Shown in pieces: positions 1 through 6,599 of a stretch of DNA of 8,423 nucleotides. Source of the stretch: Chloroflexota bacterium. Its GTDB lineage: Bacteria; Chloroflexota; Anaerolineae; Anaerolineales; UBA4823. Positions within the stretch are counted from its first letter, which is position 1. The number at the start of each line of letters is the position of its first letter. The position numbers were made by a program, and so were the translations under genes. The stretch is from NCBI GenBank assembly GCA_030636125.1, contig DAOVXM010000083.1, forward strand, positions 1-8,423, written 5' to 3'. The notes beneath the pieces were generated by a model. It was given only the letters and a program-made list of their open reading frames with translations. It had not been told where the DNA came from and ran no database searches.

Positions 1-1
1 C

Positions 2-322
2 AATCAACTAGCTCAGAAAGTCATCAATCAGGTATTTATGGAATGCGACCAAAAATGGCGCGGCATTGGCACGATCCCTTCTTCGGGTTGGTGCTTGCGT
101 AGAGAATATTCCGAATATGATGCCGAATGCCGTTTTCAAGTTGAGGGAATACATCCCGAGGAATCGCCACTTTGTATCTCCGGCCAAATACTCCAAGGTT
201 TGAAGAAGCCATATGACTGTACCGCCTTCGGGATCCAATGTACCCCAGAAAACCCGCTCGGTGCTACCATGGTTTCCTCAGAGGGGGCTTGTGCAGCCTA
301 TTACCGATACAGGAAACAGTGA
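2..322 (+). CDS. hypD: HypD, hydrogenase maturation factor, C-terminal part (5' end outside window)
   Basis: HypD is the iron-sulfur protein that, with HypC, carries the iron on which the CN and CO ligands of [NiFe]-hydrogenase are assembled in the cytoplasm; HypE delivers the cyanide to it. Only the last 106 residues are present, read in the frame that is open from the window edge, roughly the final third of a typical protein of 360-380 residues. Recognition rests on the family's C-terminal signatures: WRGIGTIPSSG, a Cys-containing stretch around YDAECRF, SPLCISGQILQGLKKP, then DCTAFGIQCTPENPLG and MVSSEGACAAYYRY just before the stop. The cysteines in LC, DC, QCTPE and EGAC are those I would expect to matter for the FeS cluster. 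Compared with the consensus I remember, the LCxC cysteine is Ser (LCIS) and the GACMVSS cysteine is Thr (GATMVSS). hypE follows 54 bases downstream on the same strand, as in hyp operons. Confidence 0.95.
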   Translation, partial: NQLAQKVINQVFMECDQKWRGIGTIPSSGWCLRREYSEYDAECRFQVEGIHPEESPLCISGQILQGLKKPYDCTAFGIQCTPENPLGATMVSSEGACAAYYRYRKQ

Positions 323-376
323 TGTTGATTTACAGTCAATCCAAGAGGGCGGGTTCCCAAAACGAAACTTAAAACT

Positions 377-1441
377 ATGAGTAAAGAATCCATTGAAATG
401 AACGGCCCTGTATGCCCAGTACCAATCAGCCAACATAAGCAGATCATGTTGGGGCATGGCAGCGGTGGAAAGATGAGCCACGATCTGATTGAAGGACAAT
501 TTCTACCGCCCTTTGACAACCCTACATTACGTGCAGGTGATGACGCTGGTGTTGTACTTCCCAATAAATATACTCAATTGGCTATCAGCACCGATTCCCA
601 CGTAGTATGGCCCATCTTCTTTGCTGGTGGCGATATTGGCAAGTTAGCAGTCTGCGGTACGGTTAACGATGTCGCTATGATGGGTGCCAAACCTCTCTAC
701 CTGACCGCTGGTTTCATCCTTGAGGAAGGCTTAGAGCTAGGCATACTCCAGAGAGTAGTTGCCTCCATGCAAAACGCAGCCAAGGAAGCTGGTGTACAGA
801 TTGTGGCCGGAGATACCAAGGTCGTACAAAAGGGTAAAGCCGATGGTATATATATCAACACAAGTGGCGTAGGTTTATTACAGTACGATGGAAAAATTAG
901 TGGCAGCCATGCACAACCTGGAGATTTGGTTATCCTTTCGGGCCCCATTGGAGATCATGGCATTGCTGTACTCGAAGCGCGTGGTGAACTTGGTTTTCAA
1001 ACCGAATTACGGAGTGATATCGCACCACTTAACCATTTAGTGGAGGATATGCTAGCAGTTAGTGATCAAATACACGTGCTTCGCGATCCAACCCGAGGGG
1101 GACTGGCAACCAGCCTCAACGAGATAGCTCGCCAGTCAAATGTGGGCATCTTAATTAAAGAGGAGAAAATTCCTGTAAGACCAACTGTTCTTGCTGCTTG
1201 CGAGATGTTGGGATTCGATCCGTTGTACGTGACTAACGAAGGCAAACTGATCGCTATCATTGCCGCTGAGGATGCCGGAAAGGTACTTACAGCCATGAAA
1301 AATTCTCAATACGGGAAAGAGGCGGTTATTATCGGAGAAATTACCGAAAGCCCCCAAAGACGACTGTTGATGAAAACAACTCTCGGTAGCACTCGAATTG
1401 TCGATGTTCTGTCGGGTGAGATGTTACCCAGGATTTGTTAA
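377..1441 (+). CDS. hypE: HypE, carbamoyl dehydratase of hydrogenase maturation
   Basis: HypE accepts a carbamoyl group from HypF on its C-terminal cysteine and dehydrates it with ATP to a thiocyanate, the source of the CN ligands of [NiFe]-hydrogenase. The 354-residue product shows the PurM-like fold signatures in order: GHGSGGKM (about 26-33), DDAGVV (55-60), the TDSHVVWP and GDIGKLAVCGTVNDVAMMGA segment, VAGDTKVV, LRDPTRGGLATSLNEIA and VTNEGKL. It ends in PRIC, with the essential Cys as the last residue, so it appears complete and functional. ATG 377 is the first start after an in-frame stop at 326-328. No convincing Shine-Dalgarno sequence precedes it, and ATG 398 (MNGPVCPVP) is a possible alternative that keeps all family motifs. 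It probably shares a transcript with hypD. Its last 18 bases overlap the convergent methyltransferase gene, so no room is left for a conventional terminator. Confidence 0.96.
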   Translation: MSKESIEMNGPVCPVPISQHKQIMLGHGSGGKMSHDLIEGQFLPPFDNPTLRAGDDAGVVLPNKYTQLAISTDSHVVWPIFFAGGDIGKLAVCGTVNDVAMMGAKPLYLTAGFILEEGLELGILQRVVASMQNAAKEAGVQIVAGDTKVVQKGKADGIYINTSGVGLLQYDGKISGSHAQPGDLVILSGPIGDHGIAVLEARGELGFQTELRSDIAPLNHLVEDMLAVSDQIHVLRDPTRGGLATSLNEIARQSNVGILIKEEKIPVRPTVLAACEMLGFDPLYVTNEGKLIAIIAAEDAGKVLTAMKNSQYGKEAVIIGEITESPQRRLLMKTTLGSTRIVDVLSGEMLPRIC

Positions 1442-2008
1442 GTTTGTTTTTTTCACAATTACCCAAGTGTTAAACCCTTCATTTTGGATCTCTATCTGGG
1501 CATTTGAGTATGGAAACAAAGCTGCAATATCTGGGGGTTTGATAAAGTGACTACGCATTAACGCCAGTTTCTCTGCAACAGCTATCAATTTCACACTGAA
1601 ATTTCTTATATCTGGCTCTTCAATGACCAGGCGACCACCAGGCTTCAGTACCCGCCACAACTCGCCAGCTGTCTTGCTGTGATCACAGACATGATGAAAA
1701 GCATCCACCATAATCACGCGTTCAAAATATCCATTCGGGAAGGGTAGCTCCTCGGTATGAGAGTTTACCAAGCACAAACCATTTTTTATTCCGGCTTGCT
1801 GCAACATTTTCATAGATAAGTCGGCCACAAAAATTGATGAGGTCAGCTCTTTCAACGCGTTCGCGACACGTCCTGTTCCTCCCCCAGCATCCAATAGCGC
1901 GCCTGTCGTTGGCAAGTCTATAACCTGGATAAGCTTATCAGAATGATTCAGCGGGATAGCCCGGTCATAAAATGGGGCGAGTAAACCAAAGTGGTCAAGA
2001 ATCGGCAT
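1424..2008 (-). CDS. Class I SAM-dependent methyltransferase (Methyltransf_11 / UbiE-like)
   Basis: This is a 194-residue soluble protein with the Rossmann-type methyltransferase motifs in the expected order. The SAM-binding glycine loop LLDAGGGTGR lies at about 38-47, an acidic residue ends strand 2 (VADLS, Asp63) and would contact the ribose. ELPFPNGYFERVIMVDAFHHV is the motif II/III region, and ELWRVLKPGGRLVIEEPD is the conserved post-motif segment. The N-terminus (FYDRAI) resembles UbiE-type enzymes. The substrate cannot be told from sequence: quinone, lipid and small-molecule methylation are all possible. At 194 residues it is a minimal version with little room for a substrate-binding cap. 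The start has only a weak purine stretch well upstream. It lies 49 bases downstream of the lipoprotein gene on the same strand and may be cotranscribed with it. Its 3' end overlaps hypE, but it is on the other strand and I see no reason to link it to hydrogenase maturation. Confidence 0.88.
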   Translation of the reverse strand: MPILDHFGLLAPFYDRAIPLNHSDKLIQVIDLPTTGALLDAGGGTGRVANALKELTSSIFVADLSMKMLQQAGIKNGLCLVNSHTEELPFPNGYFERVIMVDAFHHVCDHSKTAGELWRVLKPGGRLVIEEPDIRNFSVKLIAVAEKLALMRSHFIKPPDIAALFPYSNAQIEIQNEGFNTWVIVKKTNLTNPG

Positions 2009-2057
2009 AAGTTAACGGTAGCTTCTTTTTAGAATTTATAGGGACTGGTATCCACAT

Positions 2058-2729
2058 CTACTTAATGATTATTGGTAAACGTACTTGTACATCTGAAATT
2101 GTAACACTCTCAGAGAAATTGACTAAGAGCAAGTTGCGTTCACACTCAGAATAAGTGGTTAAAAATATCTTATTCGATTGAGGTTCACCTGCGGAATCAT
2201 ACAATTGCAACCACAACGTCCCATCCGAGGCTATCGGTATATCTGCTAATACGATAAGATAACCTCCAGGACCAAAAACGGGGGTGTTTCCCGTTATAGC
2301 TAGTTGCGTTATCTCACCTCCCGCCAAGGTGCCACCAGCCTCAACAAACAGACCGGCTACTGGTGCACCATCTGGGCCAAATACCTGCCCACCAACACCC
2401 ATCCAATAACAACTGAGTTCAGGCTGTGCAAAGTTAGCTGTCCCTTGAGGTGTACCAGGCTGGAGCACATAATGAGGAGTAGGAGTGGGTATCGACGTTG
2501 GCGTTGATGAGGGCGGAATGGTCTGGGTGGGAACGGGTAATAATTCTTCCGTCTTTTCCGGGGTCGCTGTATCTTGTGCGACTTCGACAAGGGTTGGTGT
2601 TGCCGCGATGGGTGTGTGAAAATCATCTAAGGTTGGCCAGCTCGTTGGCACACCCCCTCCACCAAGCAGTGTGCATGATGATAGGCCTAAAACTGCTAGG
2701 ATGATCAAATCATAATATCTAAACTTCAT
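2058..2729 (-). CDS. Putative lipoprotein with Thr/Pro-rich linker and Ig-like C-terminal domain
   Basis: The 223-residue product starts with a short charged n-region (MKFRYYD), a hydrophobic core and a lipobox LSSC with the lipidated Cys at 19, so it should be anchored to the outer face of the membrane. A glycine run (GGGG) and a Thr/Pro/Glu-rich linker (about 28-95, including STPTSIPTPTP) follow. The C-terminal globular part (about 100-223) contains GVGGQVFGPDGAPVAG, a pattern typical of carboxypeptidase-regulatory-like or other Ig-fold beta domains, and two cysteines (107 and 196) that could form a disulfide. The protein ends in VRLPIIIK. A strong GGAGAGGTGA ribosome-binding site fixes the start. 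No catalytic motif is visible, so the role is unknown; surface binding is plausible for this type of domain. It is divergently oriented to the TPR membrane protein across a shared control region. Confidence 0.85.
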   Translation of the reverse strand: MKFRYYDLIILAVLGLSSCTLLGGGGVPTSWPTLDDFHTPIAATPTLVEVAQDTATPEKTEELLPVPTQTIPPSSTPTSIPTPTPHYVLQPGTPQGTANFAQPELSCYWMGVGGQVFGPDGAPVAGLFVEAGGTLAGGEITQLAITGNTPVFGPGGYLIVLADIPIASDGTLWLQLYDSAGEPQSNKIFLTTYSECERNLLLVNFSESVTISDVQVRLPIIIK

Positions 2730-2730
2730 T

Positions 2731-2739
2731 CACCTCTCC
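2731..2739 (-). promoter_or_regulatory. Ribosome-binding site of the lipoprotein gene at 2729
   Basis: On the minus strand the bases before ATG 2729 read GGAGAGGTGA, with GGAG six bases from the start codon. This is a near-ideal Shine-Dalgarno sequence and supports this start over any internal one. Confidence 0.8.
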
Positions 2740-2756
2740 AATTATTTTGTTGAGCA

Positions 2757-2762
2757 ATTATA
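2757..2762 (-). promoter_or_regulatory. Possible -10 box for the lipoprotein gene
   Basis: The minus strand reads TATAAT here, 28 bases from the start codon, which would give a short leader that still contains the ribosome-binding site. The hexamer 17 bases upstream (TCCCTG) is a poor -35, so the promoter would need an activator or another sigma factor. AT-rich DNA also makes a chance match likely. Confidence 0.35.
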
Positions 2763-2817
2763 TAACCATTTATTGAACTCAGGGATAAAAACCATCTAGT
2801 CTTGATTTCCTGATGGT

Positions 2818-2831
2818 ATTCAATATTGAAT
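2818..2831. promoter_or_regulatory. 14-bp perfect palindrome, candidate operator
   Basis: ATTCAATATTGAAT is perfectly self-complementary. It lies about 67 bases left of the rightward -35 box and about 56 bases behind the possible leftward -10 box. That position would suit a dimeric activator or a shared regulator of both genes. No regulator gene is visible nearby, and the site is low in GC, so chance cannot be excluded. Confidence 0.4.
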
Positions 2832-2842
2832 TGGGTACAAGA

Positions 2843-2864
2843 TTTATGCCGATAAAGGCATAAA
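2843..2864. repeat. Perfect 8-bp inverted repeat with 6-base spacer
   Basis: TTTATGCC and GGCATAAA flank GATAAA with no mismatch. The centre is about 45 bases upstream of the rightward -35 box. As DNA it could be a two-half-site operator. If transcribed it would form an 8-bp hairpin, but no T tract follows, so it is not a standard terminator. A third partial copy (TTAATGCC) follows at 2867-2874. Confidence 0.4.
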
Positions 2865-2897
2865 TATTAATGCCAAGTAAACTGTCAAGTGTGCAAG

Positions 2898-2926
2898 TTG
2901 AATTTGGTAGCTAGAGTTGCTATAAT
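2898..2926 (+). promoter_or_regulatory. Sigma70-type promoter with extended -10, driving the TPR protein gene
   Basis: The -35 box TTGAAT (2898-2903) and the consensus -10 box TATAAT (2921-2926) are separated by exactly 17 bases. TGC directly before the -10 gives the extended TGn element. Transcription would start near 2933 and leave a leader of about 125 bases before ATG 3059. This is the best promoter match in the window. Confidence 0.7.
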
Positions 2927-2982
2927 TATCTGCATATGATTAACTCAGATTGTGAATAATCCCGAAAATAGATGTGTGTTGT

Positions 2983-2992
2983 GGTATATACC
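2983..2992. repeat. 10-bp palindrome in the leader of the TPR gene
   Basis: GGTATATACC is a perfect palindrome about 50 bases downstream of the predicted transcription start. It could be a repressor site or a weak hairpin. At ten bases, chance occurrence is quite possible. Confidence 0.25.
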
Positions 2993-3058
2993 CCGATGCA
3001 CTCCAATTTTTGCGGTTTCTCAGATGAGATACCATGGACCAGACCCTGGATCTAAAAA

Positions 3059-5047
3059 ATGTCAAATGAAAATTTATCCCAGTCTTTCATCCTGATCCAT
3101 CACGACCAATCTCTAAAAGAGGCAAATTCCGAACTCAAGGTAAGAAGAGGTTCACCGGATTGGATACTACTGGTACAACTGGAAGATAGCTCGATCGTAG
3201 GGGCACCATTTAGTGCCATTAGTCTGTGGATTCGGGATAGGCAGAGTCTGAATATAGAACTACCAGATTTAATCGAGCACGCATCCAGCCCACTTACCCC
3301 GATCGAGGTGTTGGACCAATTCGAGTGCGACCTGCAGCTCGTAAATCAAATGGCAGAAGCCAATCAATACGGACTAGTAGCTATTCAGGCTTTCGGTGAT
3401 ATCGTTTCAATCTTTTTACAAAAGGGTATCAAGCCGGCTGGTAGGGCTTCAATTCCACAATCCCAATCAAACGCTTCACAAACTATACCCTTGGCATCCA
3501 AACCGAACGCCTTCACTAGAGCCAAGGAAGTTTACAATAAGTGGCGCATCGGCATTATCATTGCAGTCATTTGGTTTACTGCTACGACCATTGTTTCGTT
3601 TATATTCCCACTGCTGCAAACAAATCTTTCTGATTTATTACCTTCATTTTTCCCGCAAGTTATGACGGGAGAATGGAATCTTGTCGTTGCAGGCTTTACT
3701 CCTTCTGGAGAGGGATCGGTATCATCTAAAGATGCTAGTCATATCGGCGAGGTTTACTACAACCACTTCGCAAATGAAATCGATAATCTTGGGTCTGAAA
3801 TTGGTTTACACGTACAGATTCTTGGTCCAAAAGCCACTCCAAATATTTCAGGAATGAAGGCAGAAGATCGGGAAGTAAAGGCAGCCAGGCTAGCAGACAA
3901 GATGAAAGCAGACATGATCGTTTACGGTACGATCGAACGTTTTGGAGATGGTTATATATTAAAACCAGAATTCTATGTCAATACCCGCAATTTTTATGAA
4001 GCTTCGGAAATGGTAGGAAATCACGTACTTGGAAGCGACATCCGCCTCCTTGGTGTCGGCCAAAAACTTTATTCTCAGATAAATCTGAACAAAGAGCTAT
4101 CTAACCGCTCACAAGTTCTTGCTCTGATCACAAAAGGTCTAGGATTGTACCTGACACATCAATATGATGATGCTCTGAATATGTTTACCAAGGCTAACAC
4201 TGACAAGCTTTGGGAGATTGACACTGGACGCGAAGTGGTTTACTTATTCCTGGGTAACGCGGCGCTTAGAGCCAATCAATTGGAATTAGCGTATGAGGCT
4301 TATCAATATGCTCTCGCCATTAACCCACAATACAGCCGCGGCTATGCTGGTTTAGGTTCTGCGAATTATCTTCTAGCATTGCCAACGGAGAAGGGTGAGG
4401 ACTTCCTACCTGATATGGATAGACTGGAACAATCTCTTGAGTATTATGAGATGGCGCTTGAGGCCGAGCACCAACCCGTCACCGCCGATATCCCAGTCAA
4501 GGTCGCCTTTGGAAAAGGTGTAGTCTATTTAACCCAGTGGTTATCCGGTCAAGAAACTATGGATCTGGCGGTTGAAAACTTTAAGCTTGTGGTCGAAGAA
4601 TACGAACAAAAAAATAACCAACGTATGCAAGAAGCCGCTTCTGAAGCGCACGCACATTTAGGTCTGATCGCCCGTCAGAACCAGGACATAGAGACTGCGA
4701 TACATGAATACAACTCTGCATTGAATTCAGCAACCAATCCAGCCAGGCGTGGGCTTTATTGGTCCATACTGGGAAGCTTATATCAAAACAAGAATGAGCT
4801 GGAGATGGTCCTCGATGGTTACAATAATTGTGTTGTTGAATATACAACCGCGATAAAATTAACCACCCAAGCGGAACGACGGGCAGGCTATTGGGAAAAA
4901 ATTGCTGCTTGCCAGGAGGGCTTGGGAAATAAAAAACTTGCCATAGATGCCCTGGAGCAAGCACTGAGATATTCTATCGAAGGAACCGATGAGTATATCG
5001 AATATGAAACCGAATTAATTAGACTACAATCTATTCTGACGGAATAA
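3059..5047 (+). CDS. Single-pass membrane protein with TolB/FlgO-like domain and C-terminal TPR array
   Basis: I do not recognise a named family for the whole 662-residue protein. Residues 1-125 form a globular domain with no signal peptide; WILLVQLEDSSIVGAPFSAI and the later YGLVAIQAFGDIVSIF loosely recall the strand pattern of a CBS pair, but this is weak. A Ser/Pro/Ala-rich linker leads to a basic stretch and one membrane segment (about 164-186, WRIGIIIAVIW onward). The positive-inside rule then puts the rest outside the membrane. Residues about 201-345 (MTGEWNLVVAGF ... ADMIVYGTIERFGDGYILKP) resemble the TolB N-terminal/FlgO-like fold. From about 349 to 638 come six or seven TPR-like helix pairs, for example NQLELAYEAYQYALAINPQ and NKKLAIDALEQAL, suggesting protein-protein binding. 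ATG 3059 is forced by a stop at 3053-3055; the ribosome-binding site is weak (GGA, eight bases away). Confidence 0.82.
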   Translation: MSNENLSQSFILIHHDQSLKEANSELKVRRGSPDWILLVQLEDSSIVGAPFSAISLWIRDRQSLNIELPDLIEHASSPLTPIEVLDQFECDLQLVNQMAEANQYGLVAIQAFGDIVSIFLQKGIKPAGRASIPQSQSNASQTIPLASKPNAFTRAKEVYNKWRIGIIIAVIWFTATTIVSFIFPLLQTNLSDLLPSFFPQVMTGEWNLVVAGFTPSGEGSVSSKDASHIGEVYYNHFANEIDNLGSEIGLHVQILGPKATPNISGMKAEDREVKAARLADKMKADMIVYGTIERFGDGYILKPEFYVNTRNFYEASEMVGNHVLGSDIRLLGVGQKLYSQINLNKELSNRSQVLALITKGLGLYLTHQYDDALNMFTKANTDKLWEIDTGREVVYLFLGNAALRANQLELAYEAYQYALAINPQYSRGYAGLGSANYLLALPTEKGEDFLPDMDRLEQSLEYYEMALEAEHQPVTADIPVKVAFGKGVVYLTQWLSGQETMDLAVENFKLVVEEYEQKNNQRMQEAASEAHAHLGLIARQNQDIETAIHEYNSALNSATNPARRGLYWSILGSLYQNKNELEMVLDGYNNCVVEYTTAIKLTTQAERRAGYWEKIAACQEGLGNKKLAIDALEQALRYSIEGTDEYIEYETELIRLQSILTE

Positions 5048-5068
5048 CCTCATTACGATTATCCGATT

Positions 5069-6310
5069 TCATTCTTCGAACCAAGGCTCAATAAAATACA
5101 TATCCTCATCACCCTCTGCAATCCAACCTTGCATCCCCTCATCATAGAATGACCACCAGTAAACTCCATCCACGCATTCAGGACCAAAAAAGATATAGAT
5201 CTGGTACCCTTCTGGGATTTGCCGTAAAATCTCACCAGAATAACCAGGTTTGGCACGAACGTTTAAGGGCCGTCCATCAGTGTAGGTAACACGGGCTGGC
5301 ATTTCGAATGATAGTCTAGGTCGCATAGCGCCAGGACATGGGAAATAGATTAAATCATCACCACCAGGATTAGATACATCACCGACAGCATGGTAGGTAT
5401 AGTAGCGGAAAAACTCAAGGTCCGAAGGAGCTGGGGGTAAATCCATCTCAACCAGAAGTTGCCCTTTCCCGTCGATTCGTAGCTCCTGCCAGGCGTAGAT
5501 ATTGCGTGTTCGACCTTGATGAGTATAGACAAACAAGCGCACAGATTCATTTGGGGCATAATTATACAACAACAATAAAACATCATCTTCCAGCTCAACC
5601 AGTCGCGGTCCATCAGGCTCTGTTACCGTAACCGCTGCAGCGGAATTTCCACTCGAGCTAGAAAAATCAATCACATACTGCCCAACAAGATCTCCAAAGG
5701 TGGGTTCAAATTTATAGATCAACCCTCCAGAAAGGTCGGCTACAATATCCTCCACAACTATCTCTCCATCCGGTCGATATTGAGAGATGCTAACGAACTC
5801 ATCTGGCGTCAAGCCGCATACCGTTATCCAGGAGCTCCGAAACAGTTCAATAGTTTCGGCGTATTCATAGATGATTTCGGGCGTAGGAAACAACTCATCG
5901 CATATATCCACATCCTCCCCATCCCCACCTCCACCTCCCATACCCCCATAAGCTAGCTGTTCAAGGATATCATCAGGTGGAACGGTTAGCCAGCTTGAAT
6001 CCGAGAAACTGGCTACGGACACCTGGGGTGTACTGGTCGCGATATTGGTTGGAGTATTTTGTGGTGCTACCGTGATTGTATCCGTGGGGCTGGGGGGTGT
6101 ATCGGTAGGCACTTCATCCGGTAAACTGGTTGGGGGTACCAACGTAACGCCTATATTTTCTGTAGGTTCAACAAGAACCTCTACGGTTACAACAATCACT
6201 TCAGGTGTCGCAAACGGTGCCTGGCAGCTTAAGATGGATGCAACCAAAACACAGCAAACAACAATTATGGGAAAAACCCACTTTGATCTATAGTCACTAA
6301 TGTTTCGCAT
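5069..6310 (-). CDS. Large lipoprotein with Thr/Pro-rich linker and C-terminal SH3-like domain
   Basis: The product has 413 residues. A hydrophobic segment ends in ILSC with the likely lipidated Cys at 29; Leu at -2 is less usual than Ala, Ser or Thr but the context is good. A Thr/Pro/Val-rich linker runs from about 35 to 98. A Gly run followed by acidic residues (GGMGGGGGDGEDVD, about 122-135) opens the globular part. The middle (about 137-330) has repeated beta-rich signatures such as VCGLTPDEFVSI, AAVTVTEPDGP and LYNYAPNESVRLFVY, typical of Ig-like extracellular modules. Residues about 340-410 read as a bacterial SH3 domain (RPLNVRAKPGYSGEIL, then WWSFYDEGMQGWI), which usually binds cell-wall or other surface ligands. 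Cys 137, 165, 325 and 379 could form two disulfides. A consensus AGGAGG sets the start. It converges with the TPR gene, 21 bases apart, and is divergent from the P-domain gene. Confidence 0.87.
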   Translation of the reverse strand: MRNISDYRSKWVFPIIVVCCVLVASILSCQAPFATPEVIVVTVEVLVEPTENIGVTLVPPTSLPDEVPTDTPPSPTDTITVAPQNTPTNIATSTPQVSVASFSDSSWLTVPPDDILEQLAYGGMGGGGGDGEDVDICDELFPTPEIIYEYAETIELFRSSWITVCGLTPDEFVSISQYRPDGEIVVEDIVADLSGGLIYKFEPTFGDLVGQYVIDFSSSSGNSAAAVTVTEPDGPRLVELEDDVLLLLYNYAPNESVRLFVYTHQGRTRNIYAWQELRIDGKGQLLVEMDLPPAPSDLEFFRYYTYHAVGDVSNPGGDDLIYFPCPGAMRPRLSFEMPARVTYTDGRPLNVRAKPGYSGEILRQIPEGYQIYIFFGPECVDGVYWWSFYDEGMQGWIAEGDEDMYFIEPWFEE

Positions 6311-6316
6311 TTTATC

Positions 6317-6322
6317 CCTCCT
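6317..6322 (-). promoter_or_regulatory. Ribosome-binding site of the SH3 lipoprotein gene
   Basis: The minus strand reads AGGAGG six bases before ATG 6310, a full Shine-Dalgarno consensus that settles this start. Confidence 0.85.
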
Positions 6323-6328
6323 CGAACA

Positions 6329-6340
6329 TGAACGCGTTCA
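6329..6340. promoter_or_regulatory. 12-bp perfect palindrome, candidate operator
   Basis: TGAACGCGTTCA is perfectly self-complementary. It lies just downstream of the predicted start of the leftward transcript and 18 bases ahead of the SH3 lipoprotein start codon, a position where a bound repressor would block transcription. In RNA it would make only a four-pair stem, so a DNA site is the more natural reading. Confidence 0.4.
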
Positions 6341-6349
6341 CTGTAATCT

Positions 6350-6378
6350 ATTGTCCCCGATCTTATCCAACTCGTCAA
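6350..6378 (-). promoter_or_regulatory. Candidate promoter for the SH3 lipoprotein gene
   Basis: On the minus strand TTGACG (6373-6378, five of six matches to the -35 consensus) is followed after 17 bases by GACAAT (6350-6355, four of six matches to the -10 consensus). Transcription would start near 6343, giving a leader of about 33 bases that includes the ribosome-binding site. Confidence 0.45.
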
Positions 6379-6599
6379 GTCAGCTATCAACCACTTATGA
6401 GAAACTGACATCAATACTTTCAGGAGGCATTGCGAGCGCTTTGGCATCTGGTTTCAATTATTTGCCAAATCCCGAAAAATTGGTTATCATCCTCCAATCT
6501 CTGTTGCACTCTCCTTTAGAAATAGATAAAACTACCTGAGGAAAGACCGATTCACCAGCCCATTAACCTATTCGCAAAGTGCCATCATCGGAACCCGCT

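Larger units (their letters stand above)
2730..3058. other. Divergent intergenic control region
   Basis: These 329 bases separate two divergently transcribed genes and hold no credible coding frame. The region is AT-rich and contains a strong rightward promoter, a possible leftward -10 box, a 14-bp palindrome, an 8+8 inverted repeat, a 10-bp palindrome and a near-palindrome TCTCAGATGAGA at 3018-3029. The transcript running right would have a leader of about 125 bases. No T-rich terminator hairpin is apparent in either direction. Confidence 0.7.
6311..6599. other. Second divergent intergenic control region
   Basis: These 289 bases lie between the leftward SH3 lipoprotein gene and the rightward P-domain gene. 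The left part holds a full ribosome-binding site, a 12-bp palindrome and a candidate leftward promoter. The right part shows no clear promoter for the plus-strand gene; the only pairing found is poor. Two small open frames cross the region, but neither has a ribosome-binding site or recognisable content. Confidence 0.6.

Noticed and set aside
1413..1453. Terminator for hypE (GGGT...ACCC stem, then a run of seven T)
   Set aside because: The stem is only four pairs and the T run begins about 18 bases after it, so this is not a standard intrinsic terminator.
2936..2959. Seven-codon open frame (MINSDCE) at the predicted start of the TPR gene leader
   Set aside because: It has no ribosome-binding site and no amino-acid run suggesting attenuation; most likely chance.
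5040..5065. Stem CGGAaTAA / TTATCCG between the convergent TPR and SH3 genes
   Set aside because: It has a bulge, an 11-base loop and no T tract on either strand; a terminator function is not supported.
6265..6447. Minus-strand open frame of 60 codons overlapping the start of the SH3 lipoprotein gene
   Set aside because: It covers the leader and first codons of a well-supported gene in another frame and has no family resemblance.
6504..6532. Possible promoter TTGCAC-17-TAAAAC for the P-domain gene
   Set aside because: Only three and four of six bases match the consensus hexamers, which is expected by chance in AT-rich DNA.
6300..6539. Plus-strand open frame of 79 codons in the second divergent region
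   Set aside because: It has no ribosome-binding site, no recognisable content, and overlaps the start, ribosome-binding site and candidate promoter of the SH3 lipoprotein gene on the other strand.
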